From Isoetes taiwanensis (taxonomy: Eukaryota > Streptophyta > Lycopodiopsida > Isoetales > Isoetaceae): 64,000 nucleotides of DNA. The notes beneath the pieces were generated by a model, which was not told the DNA's origin, ran no database searches, and saw nothing but the letters and a program-made list of their open reading frames with translations. The stretch's first letter is position 1. Each line of letters begins with the position of its first letter. Below are positions 34,147 through 46,857 of the stretch, piece after piece. The position numbers were made by a program, and so were the translations under genes. The stretch is from assembly GCA_021234155.1 (NCBI GenBank), contig JAJEKV010000040.1, positions 12,850,719 to 12,914,718 of the forward strand, given 5' to 3'.

Positions 34147-35062
34147 GACCAGAGACTATAGTCAAAATATGGCGATCAGGTGTTGCTGGCTAAACCTGTT
34201 GCTACACATTAACCGACTTAAACTTCTCACGGCGGTTGAACAATAAAACTCTTTCTATGCCAACATGATTAGGGCGCTCTTCTATGGCGGCGGCATGCTC
34301 TTATATGGCACCAAAAAGTAGTCAAATTTTTTTTTATTTTGTGTTTGATAAAAACCTTTTGTTTGGTGGCAACAGAGAAGTCAACAGGCTTCTCAAATCT
34401 AAAACATCAGGAGCTTCTTCAAAAATCTAGAAAGAAGCAAGACAAGGTTACATTTGTTTTTTTTTTTTTGAATTGACAAGCTGATAAAAGCTATTTGTTC
34501 TTTAGGGGGTATCTAAGCTTAGTCTCTGTGCTCACCTTTCATTTCCTCTTATTTCCCTTTACGCACCAAGCAAAATAGCATTAAGGTAAGTTACGCCTAG
34601 GTAAGCTCTATGTGCTTTTTCGGTTATTCCGTGCTTTCTCCTATCCTAATAAGTGTCAGCTTTTCCCCTTTGGCATTTGCTTTTTGTAAGTTTATTATTG
34701 TTTCTGGTGGATTGTTTGCTTTCTCGAAAGCTTGGGATTCATCGCGTTCACAAGCGTCCATGGCATCCTATCCCCTTTACGAAGCTTAGGATTTCTGCCT
34801 TCACATCACAGTCCATGGCATCCTAACCTCCTTTACCTTAAATCTTTTTGGTTTGGCATCCTTATGTTGTCGTGCTAGTTATACTGCATGGGCAATGGCA
34901 TTCAACCCAAATGAAACGTGTTAATTTGTTCATCTATTTCTTGATTTAGTGCATACGCGAGAATTGCGAAGAAGTGACATGTCACGGTAATGCTAAAATC
35001 TCTCTTTGGAGAAGGGAAGCTTTTCGCGGTACGTAATATAGCGGGGCCTACTGCTTCAAATA
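34147..35062 (+). pseudogene. degraded copy of the gene fragment at 51724
   Basis: This is the left-hand duplicate of 51724-52620. The start codon context atatggcgatc is kept, but the frame breaks within about 20 codons, where the right-hand copy has a clean 49-codon run. Differences fall at CTG, CAG, CCG and CGG sites: for example gcatacgcgagaattgcg here at 34951 against gcatctgtcagaattgcag at 52497. It is either a pseudogene or a poorly called copy. Confidence 0.45.
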
Positions 35063-35817
35063 CAATAACATGCAGCCAATAACTTAATAGCATCCCGAGT
35101 TGGTTTGGGAGCAAGTAGTGGCATAGTAGCTTTTTTTCCACATTTTTTTTCCTCTATGTTTCCACTGCTTCAAAGCATTGCACACGTTTTCCTCTAAGCA
35201 TTGCACAAGTTTTCTTCTAAGCCTTTTTGGCCTTAAATAACATCTCACGAGAATGATGCATAAAATAATCAATTTGATTATTTGGGGAAAACTGATCTTA
35301 CGAAGGACTCAGTTATTGGAGCGATAATTAGGGCTATGTGGGCTTTGGAAGTGGTAATGGAACTTACCATGGTATTAGAAGGTCAGCCGAGTTGGAAATA
35401 TTTGGGAAGTATAGTGCAAGGCTCTACATTTTAGAAAGTACCCAACATAGACTAATGTCTATTTCTGTGTGGAACCTATGCGAGTCGCTTGTGAATTGAC
35501 TCTTGATTTAGTGTGAGATTTTTCAAAAATATCTTTGTCGTTTTTTTTAGTCGCGTGGCAATTTATTAGAGCCTATTCGATATTACGCATGAATATAGCG
35601 GAAGGCACAAGACATTGGGAGGCTTCTAGTGGCCCAGGCTGGCGAGGGCAAAGAGATTATGCTAAGATGGCAAGGACTCTAGTCCTTGGCCGGGAAGGGG
35701 CAGAGAGCTCATGGGGCATTGATGTCTGTGTTGGGTGGCCCGAGTATAGCTAACTTGCGTCATTTGTGCGGTTCATGGATCTTTGTAAGGGATATAGTCA
35801 CATAGATAGCGAGGAAT
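35063..35817. other. end of left duplicate and unmatched DNA
   Basis: 35063-35545 corresponds to 52622-53105. After about 35545 the two copies stop matching: the left continues with GC-richer DNA (35560-35760) of unknown origin, the right with DNA leading to the LINE. No gene is recognised. Confidence 0.5.
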
Positions 35818-36497
35818 GAAAGTGATATGGCTACTTTGTATTGATATTGAGGATAAGCTATAGTAGATATCCACCAAAGCCGTCGGTTCCCGAAGGGGAC
35901 GGTACCTTCGGCGGCCCGGCTATTCTAAGCTAAGCCTCTGCATATATGGTTTTAGTTTGGGTACCAATCTACGTCTTTGTATGTCCCGACACATTTACCC
36001 ATTTTTACCCATAGCCTAGACTTGCCCCTGAAATTGATAGTACTGGTCCTCCACCATGCATTATGATATCTTTGAGATTCCACATAATTATCTTCGCCTT
36101 TCAACTTCCCTTCATCTGCACACCATCCAGTAAACATTCATGTTCAGTTTTGTTTTTCATGCCCTTCACACTTTTTGCTCGAAAAACCACAACCATAAAC
36201 ACAAACCATATAAGTATGAATTACACTTGATTTTCCACAAATACAAACACAAACACAAACACAAACACAAACACAAACACAAACACAAACACAAACACAA
36301 ACACAAACACAAACACAAACACAAACCATATAAGTATGAATTACACTTGATTTTTCACCTCTCTTTTGAACTATGGAACTTCCGTTCTTTATTTCCACGA
36401 TTTCGCCGCCTTCTTTCCTTTCTCCTTCTCCCAATGAAACAACCACCACACATAACAAGATTACCACGAACAAATGTTCAATCGCAAACTTTGCCAT
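35818..36497 (-). pseudogene. Ae3: broken aegerolysin gene with expanded intron
   Basis: Exon 1 (36497-36359) is intact: signal peptide MAKFAIEHLFVVIL, acidic spacer, and a donor at 36358, exactly the 139 bases of Ae2 and Ae5. The acceptor is at 36116-36117. The intron is about 243 bp against 124 bp in Ae5, because of a hexanucleotide array (36237-36325) and a duplicated flank. Exon 2 starts with the family text EGKLKGED, then loses frame and meets stops. Homology ends at about 35818, before the C-terminal third of the domain. The product would be a signal peptide with a short nonsense tail. Confidence 0.75.
36237..36325. repeat. (ACAAAC)n hexanucleotide array inside the Ae3 intron
   Basis: About fourteen perfect copies of acaaac (tttgtg on the gene strand) lie between two copies of a flank reading ccatataagtatgaattaca. 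The other Ae introns contain only two or three such units (for example 50423-50437), so the array expanded here. Confidence 0.95.
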
Positions 36498-37080
36498 TGC
36501 ACTTTTGGATATTTCGTGTTGCTCCTAAGGTTGCATTTTATAGATAGAAATAATAGTGTAGGGGAGGAAAAAAAGAAAGGGAAAAACAAAAATGACAAAG
36601 ACGATAATAACGAACTTATTATTCAACGTAAAGTAATAAGTGTTATTGTACTGTCAATATTGTACAATAATCTGAACTTATTTCACAATATTGTACAATA
36701 AGTTCAGATTGTTTTGTGTAGAATAAGTGTTATTCAACAAAATAAGACAACGTGCAATGTTAAGTGTGGTCCTTTGGATCAAATGGTTCAGATTATAAGA
36801 AGAAAAAAAAGCAACGAACAGGGGCATGCCGTCATTTGAACATGCCATCATTTGAACAATGGCTTTGTGTTCACATTTATTTATTCCAGCGAGCCATGTG
36901 GTGGCCTTTATTTCATACTTATCAATACTTAGCTTTCCTACAATAGCAGTGATTGAAACATCGGGCCCAAGAAGCTCCAAATTTGTAAAGAAATTAGAAA
37001 CGAGGAAAATCTATTGATGGAAGCCTTGTGGTACGTTGCATACCTTGCCTCAAAGAGTATGTAAGGAGGCAGTTATAAAT
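36498..37080 (-). promoter_or_regulatory. upstream region of Ae3, inverted copy of the Ae1/Ae4 upstream region
   Basis: Read on the complement, it follows 30481-31098 and 48000-48620 closely: the ccttacatactctttgagg start, the gatatgtatgaaataaa block, the ttgtacaata palindromes, and the TATA box (tctataaaatgcaa at 36529-36543). Ae1 and Ae3 therefore form a large inverted pair with Ae2 between them. Confidence 0.65.
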
Positions 37081-38454
37081 CTTTTAGGAGCCCCAAAGCA
37101 TTTTGAACCTCATGCAAGCTGCGGAAGGCCGCACATTGGCAAATGTTCATGCCACCACCAGAGCTCAACAAAGACAAGATACACCTTCCACATCTCAACC
37201 TCCACGCTCTCAGACGTATCCCAATATTGCTGCGAAGGTTGACTTACTCAAAAAAAGTTCTTTGCTTCACTACCCATACTCAGCGCAGTGGAGCAAGCCA
37301 GATCCCCTTTTACTCATGTGCCTCTGGGAACTCCCAGAGGAGCTAGCCAAGATCGAATTCCTTTAAGCTTGGCAACCATTTTGAAACTACGTCTGCTCTC
37401 AAGGACGGTTACCTCATTTGTTCTGGTTAGGTACATTGCTACCTCTACACCCCGGTCCATGCCACGGTGGGCAATCAACAAAGTCAATCATGTTCAAATT
37501 GATGGGGGTAGATGCGATCCAATCTCATCCGCGGATAAACTCATGAAACAAATGGGCATCAAACAACTCTTTAGATTGCCCCATACTTGACATCAGGGTG
37601 GCTAATGGCCATATCACCCGGACCTCGCGTCTGCGCCTCTTCTTCACATCAACATCGATTTGATCAGGTTTCCCCATGGAATTTGGAGTTTTGGAAGATC
37701 GGTGACTATGAAATGTTGGTTAGCGGACCTTTCTCGCCCGAGGCCAAGAGTATCCATTACTTGGGTACGGTCGGTTAGTCATCGCGATGGTCACCTCAAT
37801 GCCACTATGGACTTACCAAGCAGGCCGGGATCATTTCACATTGAACATCACGAACCCTCTCTCGAACCTGGTCGAAGAAGCTGAGAATATTTATCAAGTT
37901 CGGGCTCCTGCAGTGCGCCTCGTCATCCTACCGAATATCTTTGATCCTTGGGAATGACTCTTGTCGAGGACGGTTGTGGCTGCTTTGCTTGATCCTTACG
38001 GCTCCTTGTCGAATCAGCGTGTTGATCACTTTTGAATCTTTGAACCTCACGCAACTCTGTTGATGTACCTTATTTGTCATGAAGCAACCTCTGTTTGGAT
38101 GAAACTTCGGCAACCCTCTTTTTCACCGCGCAAAGTGCCACGCGCATCGGTTATGCTCAACCTCACGCACACATTATCCGAATCTTTGAAGTATTACCCC
38201 ATATTGGACTCAGGCGTGAGGGTCGTGGGCGTGGGCAACAATCAACTTTGTCGCATTCTTTTACTAATCTCCTTATCCATTAGCGGGCCGTCAGGTACAT
38301 TCAAAAATTCAAACACATTTTTAGCACGGAGTTCACAGTCTTGAGAGAATCAACAAAAGCAGGGAACTCACCATTCCTACCAAATCGTGCGCGACCGGTT
38401 TAACAGCGGCGATGCAGGCTCAACCCTAATTGCAGTGATGCGTCAGTGACAAAC

Positions 38455-41000
38455 TCGCTAACTGCGGGTTTGATCTGAGGTCAAACATTAAGATGGGTGA
38501 GCCCCATGTCATTGCCCTCAAACACAATGGTAAGATCGGCGTGCAGTGTGGACTCTGCGGAAACTCAATGAGCCGCGGGCGTGATCATTTTCACTTCCCT
38601 TCACCGGACCGGAGTTGGAAGAGGTGGGTACGGACATGAATGTACTCCTCCTTCATGGATGGTTTTACGGCTGTCGGATCTCAATCCAAAGAATCGATCC
38701 AACTCAAGACTACTTTCACCACCCAGGTAGAGTCACTTTTTTTTGCCACAAGGTGGTTCCTTTTGGATTATCAAACTCTCCATCAGCGTTTCAGCATCAT
38801 CTTTGTCATTCTTTCATGATTTCATGAAGGAAAATCCCTTCTTGCAAATTTTTCAAGATGACTTCTCTGCCTATGAGTTCCATAGGTGACCATTTTGGAT
38901 AAATTAGATTTCTCGTCTTCGAGAAATGTGATGGTCAGGCATTAGTCTCAATCACGAGAAATGCACCTTTTGTGTGTCACCTCTGGTGTTACGGTAGGCC
39001 ATGTTGTATGCATTAAGCGGTATCACCACGAGATCCTGCCAAAATCGATTGTGCTCAAGGCTCAAGCGCGGCCAATATCAAGGAGACACGCTCTTTCACA
39101 GGTAAGGTCAATTATTACTCCACCTTCATACGGACTAGCGGCCATTGCGAGATCCCATTCATAAACTCCGCGGGTGGCGAATATCACACACGGGCTTGGA
39201 ATTCCCGGTGATCTTTGCTCAACTTATTTGAAGCTTTTGCTTACTTTCGAGCAGGTTCTTGTTCTCCTCAATGGGACAAGCCCTTTCATGTTCATGTAGA
39301 TGTCACCGTTTGCTATTGGAGCTGTTCTTTCTCAAGAATATGATGTACCTTGACAAACCATCCTTCATACGTGAGAAAACTCAATTGGCGGCGCCTTCTG
39401 CCGCAGTACATTGAAGCTTTGGGTCTCATTTTACGTGTCCAACGCTTAGTCACTACCTTTTAGGCGGTCGAATCAAGTTCTTTGTGGACCACAAAGCACT
39501 CCTTTATTTGATCAACAAATCCCGCCCACGGGCGCATTGCTCGTTGGGTCATACTTAAGAATTTGCTCCTTTTGAAATCGTTCATAGGTAGGCAAATCTC
39601 ATGTAGATCGGGATTATCTTTCACGCATCACACGAGATGATCCCTCAGCTGGAGTCTCGGAGCGCCCAGCTTTCGATGCTTCGGCTCTTTTTAGTCACGG
39701 CAACACCACATTGGTTCCATGATTTTCAGCGGTACCTCCTCCTGAGTGCTCTTCCACTTAGGAAAGGCGAGGCGGCTCTCACCTTAGCGACAATCCGATG
39801 CGCCATCAATTTCTCGCGAGGTCGTGACTACACCATAGTTCTTGGGACATCTCTACAAAAAATTGAGACACAATCGCGCCGGCTGACGTGTTCTACCTCA
39901 TGAAGTTCAGAATATTGTTCGAGAAGCTCTCATCAAAGAAGGGCTAGGTGGTGGTCATTTTCATACTTAATTTGACACCACGACGCATAAAATCCTTCTA
40001 ATTTGGGTATTTTTGGCCACGCTCTTCAAAGATACTCAAGCCCACGCATGCGTGTGGCGCTTGCGGCGGGTGGGGCATACGGCGTGGCGGCTCTTCCCTT
40101 ATGACCGTGCGCCCGCGCCACTTCAGCCCGGCAAATGGGGAATGGACTTTTATTAGGACAATAGATCACTCTAGCGGCACACCGTGCCCGTTGAATGCAG
40201 TTCTCACTTGACTCGCTACCAAATGAAGGCTTGTGCACTTCGGACTTAACCTTTGCGGCAAACAGTAGGGTCCTCTATCAACAAATTATCCGCGCTGATT
40301 GAACACGGGCACAGTCGGTGTCGTGGTGTCCATTTCATCAATCATACTATCAAGGGAGGCGGCGGATTATCTCACGATACATCATCACAAGAGCACACCT
40401 TACTATCCTCAAGGTAATGGTTTGTGAAAGCACCAACAAAACTCTGGTCACCATTCTGAGAAAATTTGTGGCGCTTCATATGGTAGCGGACAAAACTTCC
40501 TCTTTGTTCTTTGGGCCCTGCAATACTTGTTTCAAGATTGCTTCTAGGTCCACCTCCTTTTAAATTGGTTTATGGTCGAGGAAGCTCTCATCTTGGTTTG
40601 AATACATCCTTCAACACTCAGTTTCAACTAGCTCTTGCTCATAATCCACGGTACACTCCAAAGAAAGGGTCTATCAATTAAGAACGTTTGGATGAACTTG
40701 AGAAGGATGCTTATATTACGTGTTCTTCATGGACCATGATTGCAAAAATCTTTACACCCGACAAGCGTCACGAAGACAAAAACATTCAAAGCTGATTTGG
40801 TTCTTCTTTATGATTCAGTACAAAATTTTAAGGGTAAACTCAAGTTTAGTTGGCTTAGCCCTTATCAAATTGTTAGTGGTTGGGCCAGCGTTTTTCCAAG
40901 CTGGCGAGAGTTAGATGGCACTCCATTACCTACATTGGTTAATGGTTTTAGATCTCAAAACATTTCATCACGAAGCGACAGTAACAAGCGGTCTGAGTTC
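38455..41000 (+). pseudogene. reverse transcriptase, RNase H and integrase of gypsy element 2, broken
   Basis: The same motif series as in element 1 is present: VVPFGLSNSPSAFQHH at about 38752-38800, catalytic F-Q-D-D-F at 38852-38866, AIGAVLSQEY near 39315-39345, FVDHKALLYLINK at about 39480-39520, WGMDF near 40137, and YYPQGNG near 40401-40421. The catalytic Asp pair of RT is unchanged. Frames shift between motifs. Together the two copies suggest an ordinary gag-pol with errors at different places in each. Confidence 0.8.
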
Positions 41001-41939
41001 AAGCAAACACCCGCAGTGACTAGAAAGGCGATATTATGGCTTATAGTGGATATTTTTTTACAAAATCTCGTGCCATTCTTCCATATAGACGCGCCTAGAT
41101 ACAAAGCAGACTCGAGCCCTATCTACTAAAACCTAGAGGAAGCCCTCTACTTTCAGGGTTGGGGCGAGAGGTGATCGAGAGGAGATGGTAGAGGTTACGC
41201 ACCGAGGGATCAGTGAAGGTGCAGAGAACCACCCATCCGTTGGTCTTAGTGGGATGTTGACCATCCGGCACGCAACACGTCCATTCTCCGCGCCCACGAT
41301 TGTGGCCTTGAGAGTCGGTGTAATTCATCTTGCGGGTAATCCACTCACGGCCGGTTAGGTAGGCGCCAGATGGAGTCCTCGTTCAAACCCGGCCCGGCAA
41401 CCATCTTCGGCGCCATCCGGATGCCGCCGTTTACTCGGTTTGTCTTATATAGCCAAGCCCGAGAACTCATGCGGCGTGGACCAATCAGAAATTATGCGTG
41501 TTTGCAATGCAAGGCTCTTTCTGGCCCGAGAATCTTTTCTCCAGCGCTTAAATCTAGCGGGGTACTCACGACATTCCGTTTTTCATGATATCCGCCGGAG
41601 TTGCACGCATTAAATGCCTTACTTCTTTTCATACCCGTCAGCAATTAATATGTGTCTTTGGCCACTGTCACATCGATCCTTCTCTCCGTCTCATCCTCCG
41701 CGGATTCATTTGTTTCTCCCTTACGTTTTTGGGGACTTAGCCAAATTTTGCCTCTCAGCCTCCTTGGCATCTTCCGACACACAGCACCATCAACTTGTCG
41801 ATTTCGCCCCTCATCATACCTCTTCGCCTCGGTTATGCGCCCGACAACACCCCGTTCCTCTGCGCCGTCCGTTAGCAACTTTACGTCCCTCCCGCCTTTG
41901 AATCCTCGCCGTTTAAATGCGTTACCATGGCGCACCAAG

Positions 41940-44700
41940 ATTTTCTACGCTATTTCATCCCCAGGATCAGGCTCTTTTTGAGTGCGTATCCTTCTTGGCG
42001 CCACTTCAGTGAAGCCCTTGTTGGCCCAAATAAAGAAGTCATTTGAGCGACAAAAGCTTTCACAATTCTCTCAAATGGAACTTCCGGCTCCCAATCGACC
42101 AGAAGCGTTCATCGCCAATATCGTTAACTTAGCCGAATGGATGCACCAGCGAGGTCGATGGCACCACCATTTCATTGACTCGACATTTGATTTACGAGGT
42201 ATTTCATATTCCTTACAAACCCCACTTGTTTATCATGAATTACGCCCATCTGAGGATCTAGATGTCCACGAGAGTTTGGTGCACCTCCCTTATCATGCCA
42301 ATGTGCATCGTCGACCAATATCGACCAAACCTCCACGAAACCTTTGTTGGGGCTGCGTAGGCGCCAAGTTCATGGGTATTCTATCAAGAACACCCATATC
42401 AATAAGCCTTTCTATAACATGGTCATCAACTTTGCTACACACTCCAACCACCACATAGATTGGCCCCAATTGATGTTCTATCGTCTTCTCCAAGAAGTGG
42501 ACGCGTTCGAGGTGCCACTTCCATTTAGTTTACGTGGGAGGCCACCTTCCAAGCCCTCATCAAGTCATTACTTCCCTCCCACACCACAAAATTCTCATAA
42601 TTCCACTTTCGGTGGTCCCTTCCTGAGACTAGCAGAGTTGGCACTTCACGCCCTTCTTCCTTTGGTCATGTCCAAAATCAGCACACCCATGTCCTTTGTC
42701 TCCTCCTCGGCTACACCATCCGGTTCACCATCTTTTCCCAAACATCACAAACCGAACAGCGGTAGGCTCCACCACCACAACACCCTCGTCGGGTTGTTGT
42801 TGCTCGATTATCGGCGGGATGCTCAAGGCTGCTTGTTCTCAAGTTACAAAAGAATCCCAAGGCGGCTCTTATGAGCGGGGTTCAAATGGCACTAGAGGCC
42901 TCACGATCACGGGGCCTGCCCAGGGACCTTCCAGGCACGCCCCTTTTGCCCAAGTTGCAGTAGCTTTGGAGGCCAAACTTCCAAGGCAACACGGAGCTCT
43001 CTGCTGACTCATCTGAGATCTCAAAGTGCAGGATCCAAGTCGGCCAACTTGCGAGATCCTTGAGGCTCGGCTCAATCGAAATTCAGAATTTGTTGGAGCA
43101 CAACAAGTCCAAAGCTCTCAGGTACGAGGCCGAGATGTGCAAACTCACATGTACTCCGAACTTTGTGAAATTTCAGCACTCAGTTCAAAACCTTACGAGG
43201 CTGGGGCAGCTCAAATTGCCTCCTTGGCCCGGCTGGCTTTCTACCAGACCTCTCGGCTCACCTCTCTTCAAGATCCCATTCTGAGAGTGCAACGAGGAAG
43301 ATTCTTGATGGCCAGCGGAGATGGGTGCTTCGTCTCAATACTGCAGGGGCGAAATCCTCCTCCCGAGGTCAACACTTCGAAGCGGGTCCGTGACCAATCC
43401 GCGCTTCTTTGCTAGAAAGGAGACCAGCGGATCGTGATCTTGAACAACATTTGCGACAAGCTATTGATGTGATGAGGCTCAAGCAAAACTTAGCCAGCCA
43501 TCTGCCATTATTATGGCGAGTGCCTTTTGACTTCCAGTTCCTTCACGCTTCCTCCGCGATTATGTGGGTTTGCTTTCGCGCCACCTCTTCCTTTGAAGTG
43601 GCATCGCGGCCGGATGGACTGTGGATATTCCCTGAGAGCAACTGCTTGGATTTTTCTTCGGATTTGGCGAACTCTCCATTGAAGACAAAGGGTTACATCT
43701 TTGTGCCCTTTTGGTCTTTGATCTCATACAACATCTTGATCGGACTTTATCACCTTCCGAGGTTGTTCGACCCTTGGCTACATATTTCATGATTTCTATG
43801 CGGGTGATACGGGAACACTTAGAGATGGAGCCACGCCCGTGACTCTTTCGGGGTGACCCCAGCATGCGGTGGTTGCCGGGGATAACAATCCATATCTTGC
43901 TGATCATGCCGGACCCACACTCTTCGCCAGTACATGCGAGCTTGCCAATCATTTATCTCGGCTTGGCGGAGCTGGCAGTCAAGTATCTAGGACATTAGGA
44001 TCTTCCCTATGCACAAGTTATATCTTGACTCATGAGGGTTATAATCAATTACGGGGCTCTGTTGGATAGCAAGAGCGGTCCCCGCGGATGGGATAGCCCT
44101 CTATCAACTCTCAACTCTCACGCTTCTCTTTGGGATGGGTTGGTGTCAAGCTCTTGATCGGATCTTGTCGATCAGATTGGGGGAGGCCATTTCGGCAACC
44201 GCATACGGGCATGGTTCCTTCTCCTATGCTTCCACAGGCGTGCCTCCACGCCCAGGTTCTGACCGATTGGGCGCCTCCCCTTTACGGACCAAGGTCATGG
44301 ATGGTCATCTTGGGATGGACTCCACCTCGGATCTCGGCCGGATCTCCGATTGGGATCCACGTTTTGTTAAAGCTCACATTGGGAAGAAGGTGCCACTCAC
44401 GGATACCACCGCGAATTGGATCTATATTGCTAATGGCGTGGTTGGCAGCGGTGGCGGATGCGCTTCATGGTCTTGACGCAGCCTTCTTTAGGGAATGCCA
44501 CCACCTCACACGATCCCCTTAGTCCGCATCTTCCAGCGGGTTTTGTACTCTCAAATGCATTTTGCTCGGCTCCTTAAATCGGCGGCGTCCATTTTCAACT
44601 TTGCAATCGAATGCCGGTGTCGATTGCCTTTGGCCTTGAGACCTGCCTCGTGGAATGTCGGTACATTTTCTTGGGCAGCCCATCTTGCCCTTGAAGATAT
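41940..44700 (+). pseudogene. extra ORF of gypsy element 2 (env-position), broken
   Basis: The longest open parts are 41982-42458 and 42344-42874, then 43026-43415 and 43409-43792. The first contains VKPLLAQIKKSFERQKL and a W-M-H-Q-R-G segment. Later come a Ser/Pro/His-rich part (42690-42790) and a Leu/Lys/Glu-rich part with coiled-coil character (43030-43470). It is not recognised as a known enzyme. Its place after integrase and before the 3' LTR is that of the additional ORF of Athila/Tat-type elements. Confidence 0.5.
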
Positions 44701-44916
44701 AGTGCGATCTGCGCTTTCTTATTGATGAGATCACGCCCTTGGCCACAACACTCCTCACCTTGCTCTTCAAACACGCGGGATCTCATTGCTTGATTACCAT
44801 AATGGTGCAGTCCTCACTCAGTGAGGATCACTGAGCAGAGATGGCTTTCAGCCCTCACGAAACCCTTCACTCCTTTTCATGCTTCACTTTCGAGGTGTCG
44901 TTTGAGGTGGGGGGAG

Positions 44917-45489
44917 TGTTAGTCACGTGCCTCCTGGTACGGGACTATTCAGCCTCTTTATCTGACAGAACCAGGTCAGCTCAAAGGATCCTCCGGTCAG
45001 CCACGGGTCAGCCATCAAGGCCAGTGACCAAGCGGCAGAACCCGCATGATCCAAAGCCTATCAAGCGCTCGAGACAAGTGGCGGCCTTGATCACTTGCGC
45101 CCGCGTCGGCGTCGGCATGATTCTAGGCACTTCAAGAGGCAGCCCACATTCCTGCAAATCGGGCCTCCTTCCGAATTCGGCACGAGATGGTCAGTGTCTA
45201 TAATAGGCCCAGAGCCACCATTGTACTATATATATGACTAGAGCTGCATACATGAGCTCTAGATGAGTTTGAGTCTTGTCTCCTTCGAGTTCTTCTCTCT
45301 ATTCGCGAGAGAGCTCCGCGTATATTCATCATTGATATCAAGGGAAGCTTATCATTTTCCTCTCATTTGTTACATTTTCTTCTTCTTCTTCTCTTCTTGC
45401 AAATCCCGTGACATAGTCCAGGACTCTCTGTTAGATCCACGGGTCCTCCACAGGCTGTCTTCAGGAGTTCAGAACCCAGACCCCAAGCG
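44917..45489 (+). repeat. 3' LTR of gypsy element 2
   Basis: It starts with tgttagtcacgtgcc after a polypurine tract (gaggtggggggag) and keeps the TATA box at about 45227. It includes a 14-base string, gaattcggcacgag (45173-45186), that the other two LTRs lack. Its end meets gagcatggga, as in element 1. Confidence 0.85.
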
Positions 45490-46857
45490 GAGCATGGGAG
45501 CGTGTTTTTATTAATAAGGACTTAGCGAGCTTTGTTAGGAATGAGCCAATGCTGAGAGTTCCCCATAAGGACTTATGGGGCACATTTTTCTACGTAATAG
45601 TCATTGTCCCAAAAAATTTCCCTTTCCAGAATTTCCCTCTTCCTTTCTTTCTTCTAGAGGTATCTCTTCTTAAAAGATCCTTGATTCTGGTAAATTTGTT
45701 TGGTGGCTAATTTAAGCTTCTTCCTCTAGAGGAGTGCAGTTCAAGTGGATTGCTTACGCATATTCTCTTGGCCATTTGAAGAAGGCGGTGAGGGAGGCTA
45801 TAGAGAGACGGGGAAGCGGGTATGTAGCCTATATTTTCAACCTTGTGTGCTCTTACTTATCTGGAGAAAGTATCACGGGAGTTTTTCAATCATATTCAAC
45901 CATTTTTGCAAGAGCAGGGGAATAAGGAGGCAGTTCTCGTAGTAGAGTCATCGGCATGGGCATGGTATAAGCATGGCCGGAGGAGCACGCCGCTTCTAGA
46001 TTACGAAAACAACGTTTAGCGAAATGCTGCGTTAAGCTGAAAGTTGTGGAGGTAAACTAGCCATCTTTTAAACCCGAATTCCCCAAAAGAAAAAAAACCA
46101 TATTTTGTGGGAATACAAACTATTCGTCAAGCCAATAAAACAACCGAAAACAACAAGTAGCAAAATCATGAAGATTAGACAGAGATGTTTTAAGTTTTCT
46201 CATGAGCATTTAAGGAATTACAGGTTGTAGAAGCCACCCAATGTGATGCCACACAATAAATATTGGATATGTTCTAAAAAACAACAAATGCAATAATATG
46301 CGCAGTTGAACAAAGTTCTTGAGCATTATAGCTTGTAATAAAGGATGGTATCCAGAAAATGCAGTAATATGTAGCTTGAACAAAGTTGTTGAACATTATG
46401 ACACACCTCTAGGAAGATGTGTAAATGCTTACTTTTTTAGTAGTAATGTAATGGAAAACATGGATACATTTCTCATCTCGTTTTGAAAATTGAGAATAGA
46501 AGATTATGGAATAGAATAGAATAGAATAGAATAGAATAGAATAGATTTTTTAGAATAGAATAGAATGGAGCAAATATGGCACATTGAAGCGTTACAAATG
46601 TGTGAGGAGGACCTAGCTTGAAGAAGTTCATAGGAGAAAAGGTTGAGATTTAATGATCTAGTATATGGCTATAAATTTTTAGGTGACGTATCTCAATGCA
46701 CAAAGTGGCAGTAGTGCAATGGCTTGATTAAAGAGTTTATCTTGATCATTGGCGGCTGATTGGTCGAGTTGCCCAAAAGGAACCCTTCTTCTAGAAGCGG
46801 GAATAATTCTGGGCCATGTATGCGACCATGGGTCGAGGCATAGAGGCGGGTTTTATT
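45490..46857 (+). repeat. tandem repeat unit, duplicate of U1
   Basis: It follows 26406-27776 throughout, including the AATAG array (46508-46566). The pyrimidine-rich block (45605-45745) is more corrupted than in U1, mainly at CTG/CAG sites. Confidence 0.8.
46508..46566. repeat. (AATAG)n microsatellite, second copy
   Basis: Same pentamer array and same attttttagaa interruption as at 27418-27482, slightly shorter. Confidence 0.9.

Larger units (their letters stand above)
37085..45489 (+). mobile_element. gypsy element 2: 5'-truncated duplicate of element 1 (solo 3' LTR)
   Basis: Homology with element 1 starts abruptly with aaagcattttgaacctcatgcaag (37096, compare 18027) and runs to the end of the 3' LTR. 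There is no 5' LTR and no gag. The flank after its LTR (gagcatgggagcg, then the U repeat unit) is the same as after element 1. This copy therefore arose by duplication of a larger segment, not by its own insertion. It is in places better preserved: F-Q-D-D-F-S-A-Y-E at the RT active site (38852-38878), KWGMDF in integrase near 40133, and open runs of 129-176 codons in the 3' extra ORF. Confidence 0.88.

Noticed and set aside
36140..36547. 135-codon plus-strand frame with a long His-Lys repeat
   Set aside because: It is the antisense reading of Ae3 exon 1 and of the acaaac array in its intron; splice sites and family homology are on the other strand.
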